This document shows positions 29,322-38,284 of a DNA stretch of 64,000 nt, piece by piece; position 1 is the first letter of the stretch; the number at the start of each line of letters is the position of its first letter. Source of the DNA: Marinicella litoralis (lineage in GTDB: Bacteria; Pseudomonadota; Gammaproteobacteria; Xanthomonadales; Marinicellaceae); the NCBI RefSeq assembly GCF_002591915.1, contig NZ_NIHB01000005.1:85989-149988 (forward strand), given 5' to 3'. The position numbers were made by a program, and so were the translations under genes. The notes under the pieces were generated by a model that saw nothing but the letters and a program-made list of their open reading frames with translations, was not told where the DNA came from and ran no database searches.

Positions 29322-30263
29322 CTACATTTGGCAATCGTCATCAGGGCAAGGCAAATGCTCGACTTGGATGGTGGTGTGTTGAATCTCAAAATGTTGTTTT
29401 AGCGAGGTTTTAATGGCTTTCAACACATCGGTTTCGGTTTGAATTTCATCAATGGTTACATGCAGTGTCATGAGGTTAATGTCATTGGTCAATGACCAAA
29501 CATGGATGTGATGGACATCAACCACAGAAGGTATGTCAGCAATCAATTGTTGTTTGACCTTTGCTTCATCAACTTCATCTGGAGAACCTTCAATCAGTAT
29601 ATGTGCCGATTTTTTCACCACATGCCAACCAGACCTTAGAATCAATACAGCCACCAACACCGACAACACCGGATCAGCCCAATACCAACCAAAGTACATA
29701 ATAAGAATGGCAGCCACAATGGCGGCCACAGACCCCAGTAAATCGCCCAACACATGGATCATGGCAGATTTTAGGTTTAGGTTTTCTTGGTCACCACCGC
29801 TGAGAATTTTAAAAACCACGATGTTGACGATTAAGCCCAGAACCGCAATGACCAGCATGGGTGTGGCCATAACAGTCACTGGTTGAAAGAAGCGTTGGGC
29901 GGCTTCAATCACAATCCAAGCTGCAATCACCAACAGACTCATACCATTGACAAAGGCTGCCAATATTTGAAATCGGTGCCAGCCAAAACTGCGGGCTTCA
30001 TCAGCACCCTTGTCACTGTATTTAAAAGCTAACCAAGAAAGCAACAAAGCCAAGGCGTCACTGAACATGTGACCGGCATCAGCCAACAGTGCCAATGAAC
30101 CAGAGATGAGACCGCCGATGATTTCGGCAAACATGAAAGCAAAGGTCAATACCATGGCCCAAAGCACGCGCACTTTATTGTCTTGGTTAACTGCTACGCT
30201 GTGGTCATGGTGTCCATGATCATGATCATGTGAATGGTCTGAGTGATTATGTGGTTGATTCAT
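29322..30263 (-). CDS. Cation diffusion facilitator (Zn2+/Cd2+ efflux, CzcD/ZitB type)
   Basis: Inner-membrane metal/proton antiporter, 313 aa. The His-rich N-terminus (HNHSDHSHDHDHGHHDH) probably binds zinc. Six transmembrane helices carry the paired HxxxD sites: ADAGHMFSDAL in TM2 and MIHVLGDLLGS in TM5. A C-terminal cytoplasmic metallochaperone-like domain ends in CPDDDC. It starts 9 nt after the CMD gene and is very likely cotranscribed with it. Confidence 0.93.
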   Translation of the reverse strand: MNQPHNHSDHSHDHDHGHHDHSVAVNQDNKVRVLWAMVLTFAFMFAEIIGGLISGSLALLADAGHMFSDALALLLSWLAFKYSDKGADEARSFGWHRFQILAAFVNGMSLLVIAAWIVIEAAQRFFQPVTVMATPMLVIAVLGLIVNIVVFKILSGGDQENLNLKSAMIHVLGDLLGSVAAIVAAILIMYFGWYWADPVLSVLVAVLILRSGWHVVKKSAHILIEGSPDEVDEAKVKQQLIADIPSVVDVHHIHVWSLTNDINLMTLHVTIDEIQTETDVLKAIKTSLKQHFEIQHTTIQVEHLPCPDDDCQM

Positions 30264-30272
30264 TGGTGTAGT

Positions 30273-30863
30273 TTACTGGTGTTTGCCTTTGTCCCAACCT
30301 TTTTTGCCAAAATATTTCATGCCAGCATCCTCAGCGCCAGTTTCCAAAGAGGTTCCCATGGAATCATTCCATCGATTCAAATACCCAAACAAGGCAATGA
30401 CACCCAAAATTTCAACCACTTCACCATCATCCCAGTGTTTTTTAAGTTCAGATTCAATTTTTTGGTCCACTGCATTGGGCACACTGGATGCCGCCAATGC
30501 AAATTCAAACATGGCTTTTTCTGCATCGGTGAATAAATCACTGCTTCTGAATTCCCAAATATGATCCAATCGCTGTTGTGATCCACCATAGCGTTCAGCT
30601 GCTAAAATGGTGTGAGCCTGACAGTAGCGACATCCGGTTTGGGCGCTGGTTAGATAACCCACCAAACGTTTTTGTTCGGCGGTGACCCGACCTTCATTGG
30701 CCATCACGGCCATATTCAAATTGACAAAAGCTTCAGCAATGGCAGGTCTTCTTTGCATGGTCAGTACACTGTTGGGACAAAAGCCCAAAGTTTCATTAAA
30801 AAACTTTACCAGTCTTTCGACTTCAGGGTTGGCGAATTGATCAAGTGGGTCAATTAAAGGCAT
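30273..30863 (-). CDS. Carboxymuconolactone decarboxylase/AhpD-like protein
   Basis: 196 aa, all-helical, with the AhpD-type active site Cys78-Arg-Tyr-Cys81-x-x-His84 (GCRYCQAH). Proteins with this CxxCxxH motif act as peroxidase or disulfide-exchange partners. Its place at the head of an operon with a metal exporter suggests a role in redox or metal stress, which is inference. Confidence 0.83.
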   Translation of the reverse strand: MPLIDPLDQFANPEVERLVKFFNETLGFCPNSVLTMQRRPAIAEAFVNLNMAVMANEGRVTAEQKRLVGYLTSAQTGCRYCQAHTILAAERYGGSQQRLDHIWEFRSSDLFTDAEKAMFEFALAASSVPNAVDQKIESELKKHWDDGEVVEILGVIALFGYLNRWNDSMGTSLETGAEDAGMKYFGKKGWDKGKHQ

Positions 30864-30997
30864 GTGGTCTCACTTATTTTTAAAAGGATTAGGCTAAACG
30901 GGGCGTAGATAAAATTCAAGGATTATTCATCACTCATGCTTTAATTTTCTATACAGTGACACCATAATATAGTTTGATCATTAATCCAGAGAATCCC

Positions 30998-31480
30998 ATG
31001 ACAACATTTTATGACCTGAAAGCCGAAACCTTGAACGGCAAAGAACAACCACTTGACGCTTACAAAGGCAAAGTGGTCTTGGTGGTTAATACAGCCAGTA
31101 AATGCGGCCTGACTCCACAGTATGAAGGTTTACAAGCCTTGTATGCTGAATACAAAGAACAAGGTCTGGAAATACTGGGTTTTCCATGTAACCAATTCGG
31201 CAAACAAGAGCCCGGTGATGCAGACCAAATCAGTGAGTTTTGTGAGATCAATTATGGTGTAGGTTTTCCCATGTTTGGTAAAATTGACGTCAATGGCAAA
31301 GACACCCACCCAGTTTTTGAATACTTGAAAGATGAGTTACCAGGAACCTTGGGTAAGAAAGTGAAATGGAATTTCACTAAATTCTTGGTCGGTAAAGACG
31401 GCCAACCCATCAAAAGATTTGCCCCAACCACCAAACCAGAAGACCTCAAGAAATACATTGAAAAAGCCTTGGCTGCCTAA
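30998..31480 (+). CDS. Glutathione peroxidase (BtuE-like, cysteine form)
   Basis: Thiol peroxidase reducing hydroperoxides, probably with thioredoxin or glutathione. 160 aa; peroxidatic Cys36 in NTASKCGLTPQY, Gln and Trp of the catalytic set in GFPCNQFGKQEPG and VKWNFTKFLV. The ATG at 30998 gives the usual start; the frame opens earlier only with TTG. No selenocysteine codon. The gene is followed at once by dispersed repeats. Confidence 0.93.
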   Translation: MTTFYDLKAETLNGKEQPLDAYKGKVVLVVNTASKCGLTPQYEGLQALYAEYKEQGLEILGFPCNQFGKQEPGDADQISEFCEINYGVGFPMFGKIDVNGKDTHPVFEYLKDELPGTLGKKVKWNFTKFLVGKDGQPIKRFAPTTKPEDLKKYIEKALAA

Positions 31481-31500
31481 GTAACAAACGCACTGCCACC

Positions 31501-31975
31501 TGTCGACACCGCCAAGGATGGCGGTGCTAGAATCGAGACAGGATCAGAGATCGAAGTGTCATCCTGAGCGTAGCCGACGCCACCAAGGATGGTGGTGCTA
31601 GAAAGTCATCCTGAGCGTAGCCGAAGGATCTCCTAACGCTGGAATGGTCGAACAGGAAACAGAGACACTTCCAACTGTAGGTGCCTTAAGCGCGACAAGT
31701 GGCATCCTGAGCACTTCGACAAGCTCATTGAGCTAACTACCTAGCCGACTGTGCACTTCGACAAGCTCAGTGACCTTCCTAGAAAGTCATCCTGAGCGTA
31801 GCCGAAGGATCTCGTTTGCGCAGCAAACATCCGAAGGATCTCCCAAAGCTGGTATGGTCGAACAGTAAACAGAAACACCTCCACCCAACAGTAGGGCCCT
31901 TAAGGCCAATAGGGGCTAAAGCACGATAAGTGGCATCTTGAGCCCAGTCTACGCCGCAAGAATGCTGTTGTTTTC
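31501..31975. repeat. Mosaic intergenic repeat, locus 1
   Basis: The whole gap between glutathione peroxidase and the metalloprotease gene consists of short repeated modules. They include CATCCTGAGCGTAGCCGAAG, CCACCAAGGATGGTGGTG (hairpin), TTTGCGCAGCAAAC (hairpin), CTTCGACAAGCTCA and GGAAACAGAGACACTTCCAA. The same modules recur in different order at five further loci up to 45.4 kb. No credible gene lies here. Confidence 0.85.
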
Positions 31976-31983
31976 CTCGAGCC

Positions 31984-34416
31984 TTAATCCATACCTATTG
32001 GTGAACCTGGTGGTATCGCAGATTCTGTGCTTTCAATCGGTGCGGTTGGGTTATCTAAAAATTGCACAATAGCAGCCGCTGCGGTTTGGTTAAAGGATTT
32101 GTGCTTTTTGCTTTTGCTTAAAACCTTTTGTTTGCTTTGTAAAAAACCGGTGACTGTGGCATGGGTGACTGGTGCTGCTTTTTTATCTACCGCCAAGGCC
32201 ATGATTTGTTTGAGTGTGACCCAATTTATGCCTTGTTGGATGGTTTGGGCATAGTTATTTGTGTGGTTTTGCTCCCAAGTGTGCTGCCACAATTGCGACA
32301 ACACTTCAGACAGACTAGGATAAGCTGCATTCCTTGCATGGTGTTCGACCAAACGGTTGGCACGTTCTGCGTTCAGTAATAATTGAAGTGAATGTTTGGC
32401 TGCGGTTTCAGCCACTCCCAAGGCATCGAAATTCAGCCCAGTGCGGTGAATAAAATGCTCACGGTCGCGGTAACTGCCCTCAGTCGGTGGCAGCAACAGA
32501 GGCAATAAATCTTCAGGCAGAGCCAAGGTTTCGACCGACAAAGTAGCCAGCACTGCATCCAATGCCTTTTGTTGTGCAGCGGCAGCAACAATTTGAGCTT
32601 TGACATCAGGTTCGCCTTTGATGGCGTAGCGGTAATTAACCCCAGCAATCAATTTAACCGCCGCTTCTGTTTGGTAACGATGAAACAAATAAACCGGCAC
32701 CAAATGAAGTTCTAAACTGGCCACTGCTTGACCTGATTTAATGGTGCTCAAACCAAAATGATCCAATGCGATTTGGCGCACTTTAAGAACATCCATTAAG
32801 CCTTGTGCTGCATCGGCTCCATTGTCCCACAGGTGGGCGAACGGTTGGCTGCCACCAGGGGTTCTGGCATCCCTGTCAGCGATGAAAACATGACCGTCTT
32901 CACGCGCCTTATCTAACAACTGGTTGAGGGCTTGGTATTCATTGGATGTCCCAAAATCTTGGTATAAATAGGCCAAGGAGACTTTGTCCCATGAACCAAT
33001 ACCCACATCATAGGCGTCGGATAAATCCAAAGTGCCTTGGTCGGTTATTTTGATCAAGGGATGTGGATAATCCATCACCGAGGCGCGGTTTATGCTGCTG
33101 GTGTAAAAGTTGTGGATTAAACCCAATGTATGACCGACTTCATGGGCAGAAAGTTGACGCAAGCGAGCCAGCGCCATGTCCTGAATGTCTTTTTCAACGG
33201 CACTGACATCTTTTTGACCATCATACGGTGACAACAAACTTTGGGCCAACAACATGTCCTGACGAACCCTGAGAGAGCCTAAAGTCACATGACCTTTGAG
33301 TATTTCCCCACTGCGTGGATCAACAATGCTGGCGCCATAAGACCAACCGCGGGTTGAGCGGTGAACCCACTGTATGGTGTTGTACCGCATGTCCAAAGGA
33401 TCGGCGTCTGCAGGCAACAACTTAACTTCAAAAGCATTGGAAAAACCTGTCGCTTCAAAAGCGTCTTCCCACCACCTGGCACCATCCAATAAAGCCGAGC
33501 GAACCGGTTCTGGCGTACCAGGATCCAAGTAATAAACGATGGGTTCAAGTGGGTCAGAGACCGCAGCTGTCGGGTCTTGTTTTTCCAATCGATGACGGAT
33601 CACCCATTGTTGGTCCATGGATTCACCCAGTGGTACGGCGTAATCTTTGAAACTGATTGGGATGCCGCCTGAACGTGGGTCAAAACGTCTGGTTTTATAA
33701 GGAACATCAGGCAGTTTGACCAATGAATGGTGGGTTCTGATACTGAGGGTGTCACGGCTGGGTGCGACTGAACTGATGTGTTTACCTGGTTTGCTGCCTT
33801 GTAAGGTGATTAAGGCTTCGAACTCGGTGTTTTCTGGAAAATTCTTGCTGTTGTCCATGAATATGGCAGATCGGTTGCCATCTACAGTGAATTGGCCTTC
33901 GTTCATTTGAGCCAAACGGTCGGTGATGCCTTGTGAATCGCGCAATAAATAATCGGTCCAATCGACCAAGACATGTCCATCACTTTGTGCCATCACAGCA
34001 CCACCCCACAGCACAGATTGTGCAAAGCCATCTTCGACAGCTTGTCTTTCTGCCGCATTGTCAGAATAGGCACGGTAGGATTGGTTGGGTTCAACCATCA
34101 TGACTTTGTGACCCAAACGTTTGAATTGCACCAAACTGTAACCACCAATTTGTCCACGATCCAAACCGATGTCATTGGACCCGACACCAGACTGTAGGTA
34201 GTAAACATAAAGTAAATCGGTATTGAACTGGGCTATTTCTAAATAGATTTTACCTGAGGTCTCATCCCAATAAAAATCAACAAAACCGCTGTGTTTCTGC
34301 ATGTCAGCCGTGAAAGTCGCAATGTCTTTTTTATCAGCTGCTGCGGGCTCAGGGGCTTCGGCCAAAGACGCAAAACTCATGAAAAGTAAGATCAGGATGG
34401 TGGTTTGAAAACGCAT
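31984..34416 (-). CDS. Exported zinc metalloprotease (DUF5117/DUF5118 type)
   Basis: 810 aa with an N-terminal signal peptide (MRFQTTILILLFMSFASLA). The zincin motif HExxHxxGxxH is intact as His425-Glu426-x-x-His429-x-x-Gly-x-x-His435 (HEVGHTLGLIHN). N-terminal DUF5117/5118-like regions (GFVDFYWDETSGKIYLEI, LLYVYYLQSGVGSNDIGLDRG, WVIRHRLEKQDP) identify the large family of bacterial met-zincins, whose substrates are mostly unknown. AGAGGA lies 7 nt before the ATG. It is monocistronic, between two repeat blocks. Confidence 0.87.
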   Translation of the reverse strand: MRFQTTILILLFMSFASLAEAPEPAAADKKDIATFTADMQKHSGFVDFYWDETSGKIYLEIAQFNTDLLYVYYLQSGVGSNDIGLDRGQIGGYSLVQFKRLGHKVMMVEPNQSYRAYSDNAAERQAVEDGFAQSVLWGGAVMAQSDGHVLVDWTDYLLRDSQGITDRLAQMNEGQFTVDGNRSAIFMDNSKNFPENTEFEALITLQGSKPGKHISSVAPSRDTLSIRTHHSLVKLPDVPYKTRRFDPRSGGIPISFKDYAVPLGESMDQQWVIRHRLEKQDPTAAVSDPLEPIVYYLDPGTPEPVRSALLDGARWWEDAFEATGFSNAFEVKLLPADADPLDMRYNTIQWVHRSTRGWSYGASIVDPRSGEILKGHVTLGSLRVRQDMLLAQSLLSPYDGQKDVSAVEKDIQDMALARLRQLSAHEVGHTLGLIHNFYTSSINRASVMDYPHPLIKITDQGTLDLSDAYDVGIGSWDKVSLAYLYQDFGTSNEYQALNQLLDKAREDGHVFIADRDARTPGGSQPFAHLWDNGADAAQGLMDVLKVRQIALDHFGLSTIKSGQAVASLELHLVPVYLFHRYQTEAAVKLIAGVNYRYAIKGEPDVKAQIVAAAAQQKALDAVLATLSVETLALPEDLLPLLLPPTEGSYRDREHFIHRTGLNFDALGVAETAAKHSLQLLLNAERANRLVEHHARNAAYPSLSEVLSQLWQHTWEQNHTNNYAQTIQQGINWVTLKQIMALAVDKKAAPVTHATVTGFLQSKQKVLSKSKKHKSFNQTAAAAIVQFLDNPTAPIESTESAIPPGSPIGMD

Positions 34417-34523
34417 AGATTCCTCTTGTCTGGGTCAAAATAATGGCATTTATTGTGCCAATCCTAACGTCAAAAGTCACCAATAAAGATTTGGCAATGT
34501 AACAAACTTAAGAATATTGTATC

Positions 34524-34935
34524 GGGTTGTTGGCTTCAGCCAACCCTTTTTCCTGGTAATCGGAGTATATAGGTCGACTGAAGTCGACAACCCAGGAGTA
34601 AGACATAAGGTTTGGGTTGTTGGCTTTAGCCAACCTTTTGCTTTTGCAATTGAGCCATACTGGTCGACTGAAGTCGACAACCCAGGGGTATGAAATAAAA
34701 CTGAAGTGGATTACCCGAAGGTAAGACATAAAGTTTGGGTTGTTGGCTTTAGCCAGCCTTTTGCTTTTGTAATCGAGCCACACAGGTCGACTGAAGTCGA
34801 CAACCCAGGAGTAAGACATAAGGTTTGGGTTGTTGGCTTTAGCCAACCCTTTTCCCTTTGTAATCGAGCCACACAGGTCGACTGATGTCGATAACCCAGA
34901 GGCATGAAATAAAGCTGAGGTGGATTACCCGAAGG
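34524..34935. repeat. Four hairpin-rich palindromic units in a 213-nt tandem dimer
   Basis: Four 70-71 nt units lie at 34524-34593, 34614-34683, 34737-34806 and 34827-34897. Each starts GGGTTGT and ends ACAACCC (outer stem), with inner hairpins GTTGGCT/AGCCAAC and GTCGACT/AGTCGAC, so a three-way junction can form. The spacers alternate 20 nt (two identical copies) and about 50 nt (two near copies), giving a period of exactly 213 nt for the pair. The fourth unit is degenerate at its right arm. Open frames across this block are artefacts of the repetition. Confidence 0.88.
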
Positions 34936-35011
34936 TATGAACTGAAATAAAATGGCAATTAAGTCTCAATAGAATTTAAATTAAACTGTGGTTGAAAGTA
35001 TAATGCGCCAC

Positions 35012-35584
35012 ATGAAAATAGAAGCCATTTTACAAGACCGTTCGGGCGGTCAATGCGAGTTGTGTCAAGCAACGGATGACCTACAGGTTTATCAAGTTGA
35101 GCCGGTTGAACAGATTGATGTTGAGTCATGTGCATACCTTTGTGGTACCTGCAGAACTCAAATCGAAGACAAGGAACAAACAGCAGCCAACCATTGGCGG
35201 TGTTTGAATGAAAGCATGTGGAGCGAAGTACCCGCGGTTAAAGTTTTGGCTTGGCGGTTGTTGACCCGTTTATCAGCTGAAGGGTGGCCACAGGCTTTGT
35301 TGGACATGATGTATTTGGAAGACGATCAATTGAAATGGGCCAAAGCCACCGGTGAAGGCACCGAAGAAGTGTTGCATACCGACTGTCATGGGGCCAAGCT
35401 GGAAGCAGGGGACACGGTTACCTTGGTTAAAGATTTGAAAGTCAAAGGGGGTGGTTTCACCGCTAAACAAGGTACCGCCGTCAGGAACATTTCATTGGTG
35501 CCAGATAACCCGGGTCAAATCGAAGGCAAAGTTGAAAGCCAGCGCATCGTGATTTTAACTGAATATGTGAAGAAATCTTATTGA
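35012..35584 (+). CDS. PhnA-like zinc-ribbon protein
   Basis: 190 aa. An N-terminal zinc ribbon (SGGQCELC with Cys15/Cys18 and CAYLCGTC) precedes the C-terminal PhnA/YjdM domain (TDCHGAKLEAGDTVTLVKDLKVKGGGFTAKQGTAVRNISLV). Despite the name, this family is not shown to act on phosphonates. ATG 35012 matches relatives that start just before ..LxxRSGGxCELC. TATAAT at 34999-35004 would put transcription start at about 35011, so the message may be leaderless; that is speculative. Confidence 0.82.
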   Translation: MKIEAILQDRSGGQCELCQATDDLQVYQVEPVEQIDVESCAYLCGTCRTQIEDKEQTAANHWRCLNESMWSEVPAVKVLAWRLLTRLSAEGWPQALLDMMYLEDDQLKWAKATGEGTEEVLHTDCHGAKLEAGDTVTLVKDLKVKGGGFTAKQGTAVRNISLVPDNPGQIEGKVESQRIVILTEYVKKSY

Positions 35585-35605
35585 GTGCTTTGCTGTAACA
35601 GCAAA

Positions 35606-36076
35606 TCAACAAAAGTCATCTTCATAATAGCTCATCAAAGACAATCCAGATCGCTTGGTTTCTTTTTTTCCTGCGATCACGCCACGGCATTTTTTGTTGC
35701 CACAATTGCATTTGAATTGTCGAAACAAGTAATCCTCAGTGGCACTGTAATCGATACTGATGTACGAGCCAGGTTCGATGTCTGTCAGGGCAGTGGCAAT
35801 CAATTCTTTGGTGTTGATGGCGGTATTGGGCACACAAGAGTGAATGAAGTAGCCGATAAAATACTTGTCATTCAAATGTTTCTTTTTGCTGATTCTGAAA
35901 GAATGGGGTCTGATTGAAGTCACCACATCACCGGCCAGTTTGGCGATGATTTCGCCTTTTTTAAACCGTTTCAATGTCACCATGCCACTGCCTACGACAT
36001 GATTTTTATATTCAATTTTAAAATCTTTTGCTTGTGGATACAAAGGATCTTGTCCATATTCTGGTGGATACAACAT
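35606..36076 (-). CDS. SET-domain protein (putative lysine methyltransferase)
   Basis: 156 aa. SET motifs are in order: GSGMVTLKRFKKGEII, the HSCxPN core (His79-Ser-Cys81-Val-Pro83-Asn84), and the catalytic tyrosine in SIDY (Tyr110). A post-SET cysteine trio follows (Cys123, Cys125, Cys130; CNCGNKKCRG). All residues for AdoMet-dependent lysine methylation are present. Bacterial SET proteins are uncommon and often thought acquired from eukaryotes; the substrate is unknown. The gene converges with the PhnA-like gene 21 nt away. Confidence 0.85.
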   Translation of the reverse strand: MLYPPEYGQDPLYPQAKDFKIEYKNHVVGSGMVTLKRFKKGEIIAKLAGDVVTSIRPHSFRISKKKHLNDKYFIGYFIHSCVPNTAINTKELIATALTDIEPGSYISIDYSATEDYLFRQFKCNCGNKKCRGVIAGKKETKRSGLSLMSYYEDDFC

Positions 36077-36255
36077 GATTGCAAATCTTCCTCAAGAGCT
36101 TAGTAAAATGAGCCATTTTTGGCCCACTGCAAGATTGATAAATCAATAATGCATTTATACTAAAAAAAATTTGAAATGCAATAATTTTTTACTCCAAACC
36201 GAATTTTGACAGGCGCAAACATAGAAGGCTTATCTACCCAGCTGAGCAATCAGAT

Positions 36256-36627
36256 TTATGGTTCGGTTTGATTGATCCTTGGGTCGGCTTCGTGAGAATG
36301 TAAGGTTTTACCCGGTGTGAGGTAGTATTCTTTGGTTTTACAACGGATTTTTTGTCGGTGCCACAAACCCCTGGGAATGGTGATGAAATCACCTGTTTTG
36401 ATGCTGTGACGGGTTTTTTTATCGCCTTCAAAGGGTAAAACTTCCAAGGTGATCTCACCTTCTATCACATGCAACAACTCCTCACAATCCGGGTGCATTT
36501 CCCACGGAGACCAGTCACTGGCAAGCGCCCAAAACACGCCGCTGCCACCTTCATTGAAGGCATCCAATTCATGAAATTCCATTTCATCCAATTGAGTCAC
36601 AATGTGGTTTGGATTAAAGACTTGCAT
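36256..36627 (-). CDS. Cupin-domain protein
   Basis: 123 aa, one small beta-barrel. Cupin motif 1 appears as WEMHPDCEELLHVIEGEITLEV (metal ligands His, Glu, His positions partly replaced), and motif 2 as GDFITIPRGLWHRQ with a terminal His. It is probably a metal-binding enzyme or sensor; no specific reaction can be named. It stands alone. Confidence 0.78.
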   Translation of the reverse strand: MQVFNPNHIVTQLDEMEFHELDAFNEGGSGVFWALASDWSPWEMHPDCEELLHVIEGEITLEVLPFEGDKKTRHSIKTGDFITIPRGLWHRQKIRCKTKEYYLTPGKTLHSHEADPRINQTEP

Positions 36628-36751
36628 ATTAAACCCCAGTAATAGATGAACATAAGATTATATAACAACTCAATAATTGGACGCACTTAACAATTATTAA
36701 ATTCAAAGCACACTATAATTTATGCTCAATGATGAACGGTGTTAGGTATAA

Positions 36752-38188
36752 ATGATTAAATTGAGCGGTTTGGGCATGGTGCTTTTGTTTGGTAGTTGTG
36801 CCCTGCAGGCGACAGACTACCATGTGGATTCGAATCCACCTTATTTCAACATCGGCGATGTTCCTTGGGCGACGATACAAGCGGGTGACCGGGTCTTTAT
36901 CCATTGGAGAACCGCACCATATAAAGAAAAATGGGTGATCAATGCAGTGGGAACTGAGTTGAACCCCATCCATGTTATCGGCGTCAACGGACCCAATGGG
37001 GAACAAGCCGTTATTGATGGCAATGGAGCGACCACAGTACCTGGAGTTAATTTTTGGAATGAACGGCGAGGCTTGATTAAAATTGGTGGATCCAACACGC
37101 CCAATAATCATTTGCCTGAACACATCATCATCGAAAACTTGGACATCCGTTCTGCCAGGCCACCCTACCAATTCACCAATGATGGTGGTGGCACAGAAAC
37201 CTACGCCACCAATGCAGCCAGCCTGTATGTCGAAATTGGTGCGAACATCACCTTCCGTAACAACACCATTCGTGATTCAGGCAATGGCATTTTTGTCGGG
37301 GCCAATGGCGGACAAACCCAAAACATTTTGATTCAAAACAACCACATCTATGACAACGGCATCGACGGCCGTATTTATGAACACAATACCTACACCGCTG
37401 CGATTGGAATCGTCTATGAAGGCAACCGTTTTGGTGCTTTGCGCGAAGGTGCTTTGGGGAATAACTTGAAAGACCGTTCTGCAGGATTGGTGGTTAGGAA
37501 CAACTGGATTGAAGACGGTAACCGCCAACTGGATTTGGTTGATGCAGAGGATTCTTCGGTGTTGGTCAATCATCCCAGTTATGCCACCACCCACGTCTAT
37601 GGCAATGTGTTGATAGAGTCTGACGGGCAGGGCAACTCACAAATGGTGCACTATGGTGGCGACAGTGGTACTGTGGCTGACTACCGCAAAGGCGACTTAT
37701 ATTTTTATAACAACACCGTCATCAGCACCCGCACCGGAAACACCACTTTATTACGCCTCTCAACCAATGATGAAACAGCCCACGTGTTCAACAATGTCTA
37801 TTATGGCACCGGCAACGGCGGTTTATTGGCTTTGATCGGCGGCAATGGCCAGGTCAACATGCAGCACAATTGGTTCAAAACTGGCTGGCAAGACTGCCAC
37901 TGTACCCCAGCTGGCAGCATCACTGACCTGGGTAATAACCTCACCGGCACTGATCCCATGTTTTCCAACTTGGCAGGCCAAACCTGGTCACCAACCGCCA
38001 ATTCAGACTTAATCAATAATGGCATGCAACCCTTGGCTGCGGTACTGCCAGATCACACCTTACTCGAACAATACCAAGAACACCAATCCACCCAAAGCCG
38101 ACCCATTTCAGGTACCACAGACATCGGTGCTTTCGAATATTGTGACGAATTGAGTTGTGACTTAATTTTCACCAATGGTTTTGAATAA
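36752..38188 (+). CDS. Exported right-handed beta-helix protein with C-terminal IFTNGFE tag
   Basis: 478 aa with a signal peptide (cleavage near CALQA/TD). The body is a parallel beta-helix: repeated short strands with N-rich turns (ITFRNNTIRDSGNGIFVGANGG, ILIQNNHIYDNG, LVVRNNWIEDG, LYFYNNTVIS), as in polysaccharide lyases and other surface carbohydrate-active proteins. No lyase active site is identifiable. The last residues, CDELSCDLIFTNGFE, form a short conserved-looking tail I associate with exported proteins of Lysobacterales; it may be a sorting signal. A 7-bp hairpin without a T-run follows at 38191-38208. Confidence 0.75.
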   Translation: MIKLSGLGMVLLFGSCALQATDYHVDSNPPYFNIGDVPWATIQAGDRVFIHWRTAPYKEKWVINAVGTELNPIHVIGVNGPNGEQAVIDGNGATTVPGVNFWNERRGLIKIGGSNTPNNHLPEHIIIENLDIRSARPPYQFTNDGGGTETYATNAASLYVEIGANITFRNNTIRDSGNGIFVGANGGQTQNILIQNNHIYDNGIDGRIYEHNTYTAAIGIVYEGNRFGALREGALGNNLKDRSAGLVVRNNWIEDGNRQLDLVDAEDSSVLVNHPSYATTHVYGNVLIESDGQGNSQMVHYGGDSGTVADYRKGDLYFYNNTVISTRTGNTTLLRLSTNDETAHVFNNVYYGTGNGGLLALIGGNGQVNMQHNWFKTGWQDCHCTPAGSITDLGNNLTGTDPMFSNLAGQTWSPTANSDLINNGMQPLAAVLPDHTLLEQYQEHQSTQSRPISGTTDIGAFEYCDELSCDLIFTNGFE

Positions 38189-38284
38189 CAACCGCTTATC
38201 AAAGCGGTAAACACCTACAGTGGGCTGTTGATATGGATGTCATAAAGTAATATTGAAACCCAAAAAACACACCCCCAAACCCCT

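Noticed and set aside
34524..34897. Short CRISPR array
   Set aside because: The repeats are long and contain internal hairpins, and the spacers are themselves repeated (two identical 20-mers). There are no cas genes in the window.
34477..34905. Overlapping minus-strand frames with repeated KAKGWLKPTTQT / LAKANNPN peptides
   Set aside because: They are translations of the 70-nt palindromic units in two frames. There is no ribosome-binding site, and the period follows the DNA repeat, not codons.
38191..38208. Intrinsic terminator after the beta-helix gene
   Set aside because: The 7-bp hairpin ACCGCTT/AAGCGGT is there but is followed by AAACACC, not a T-run.
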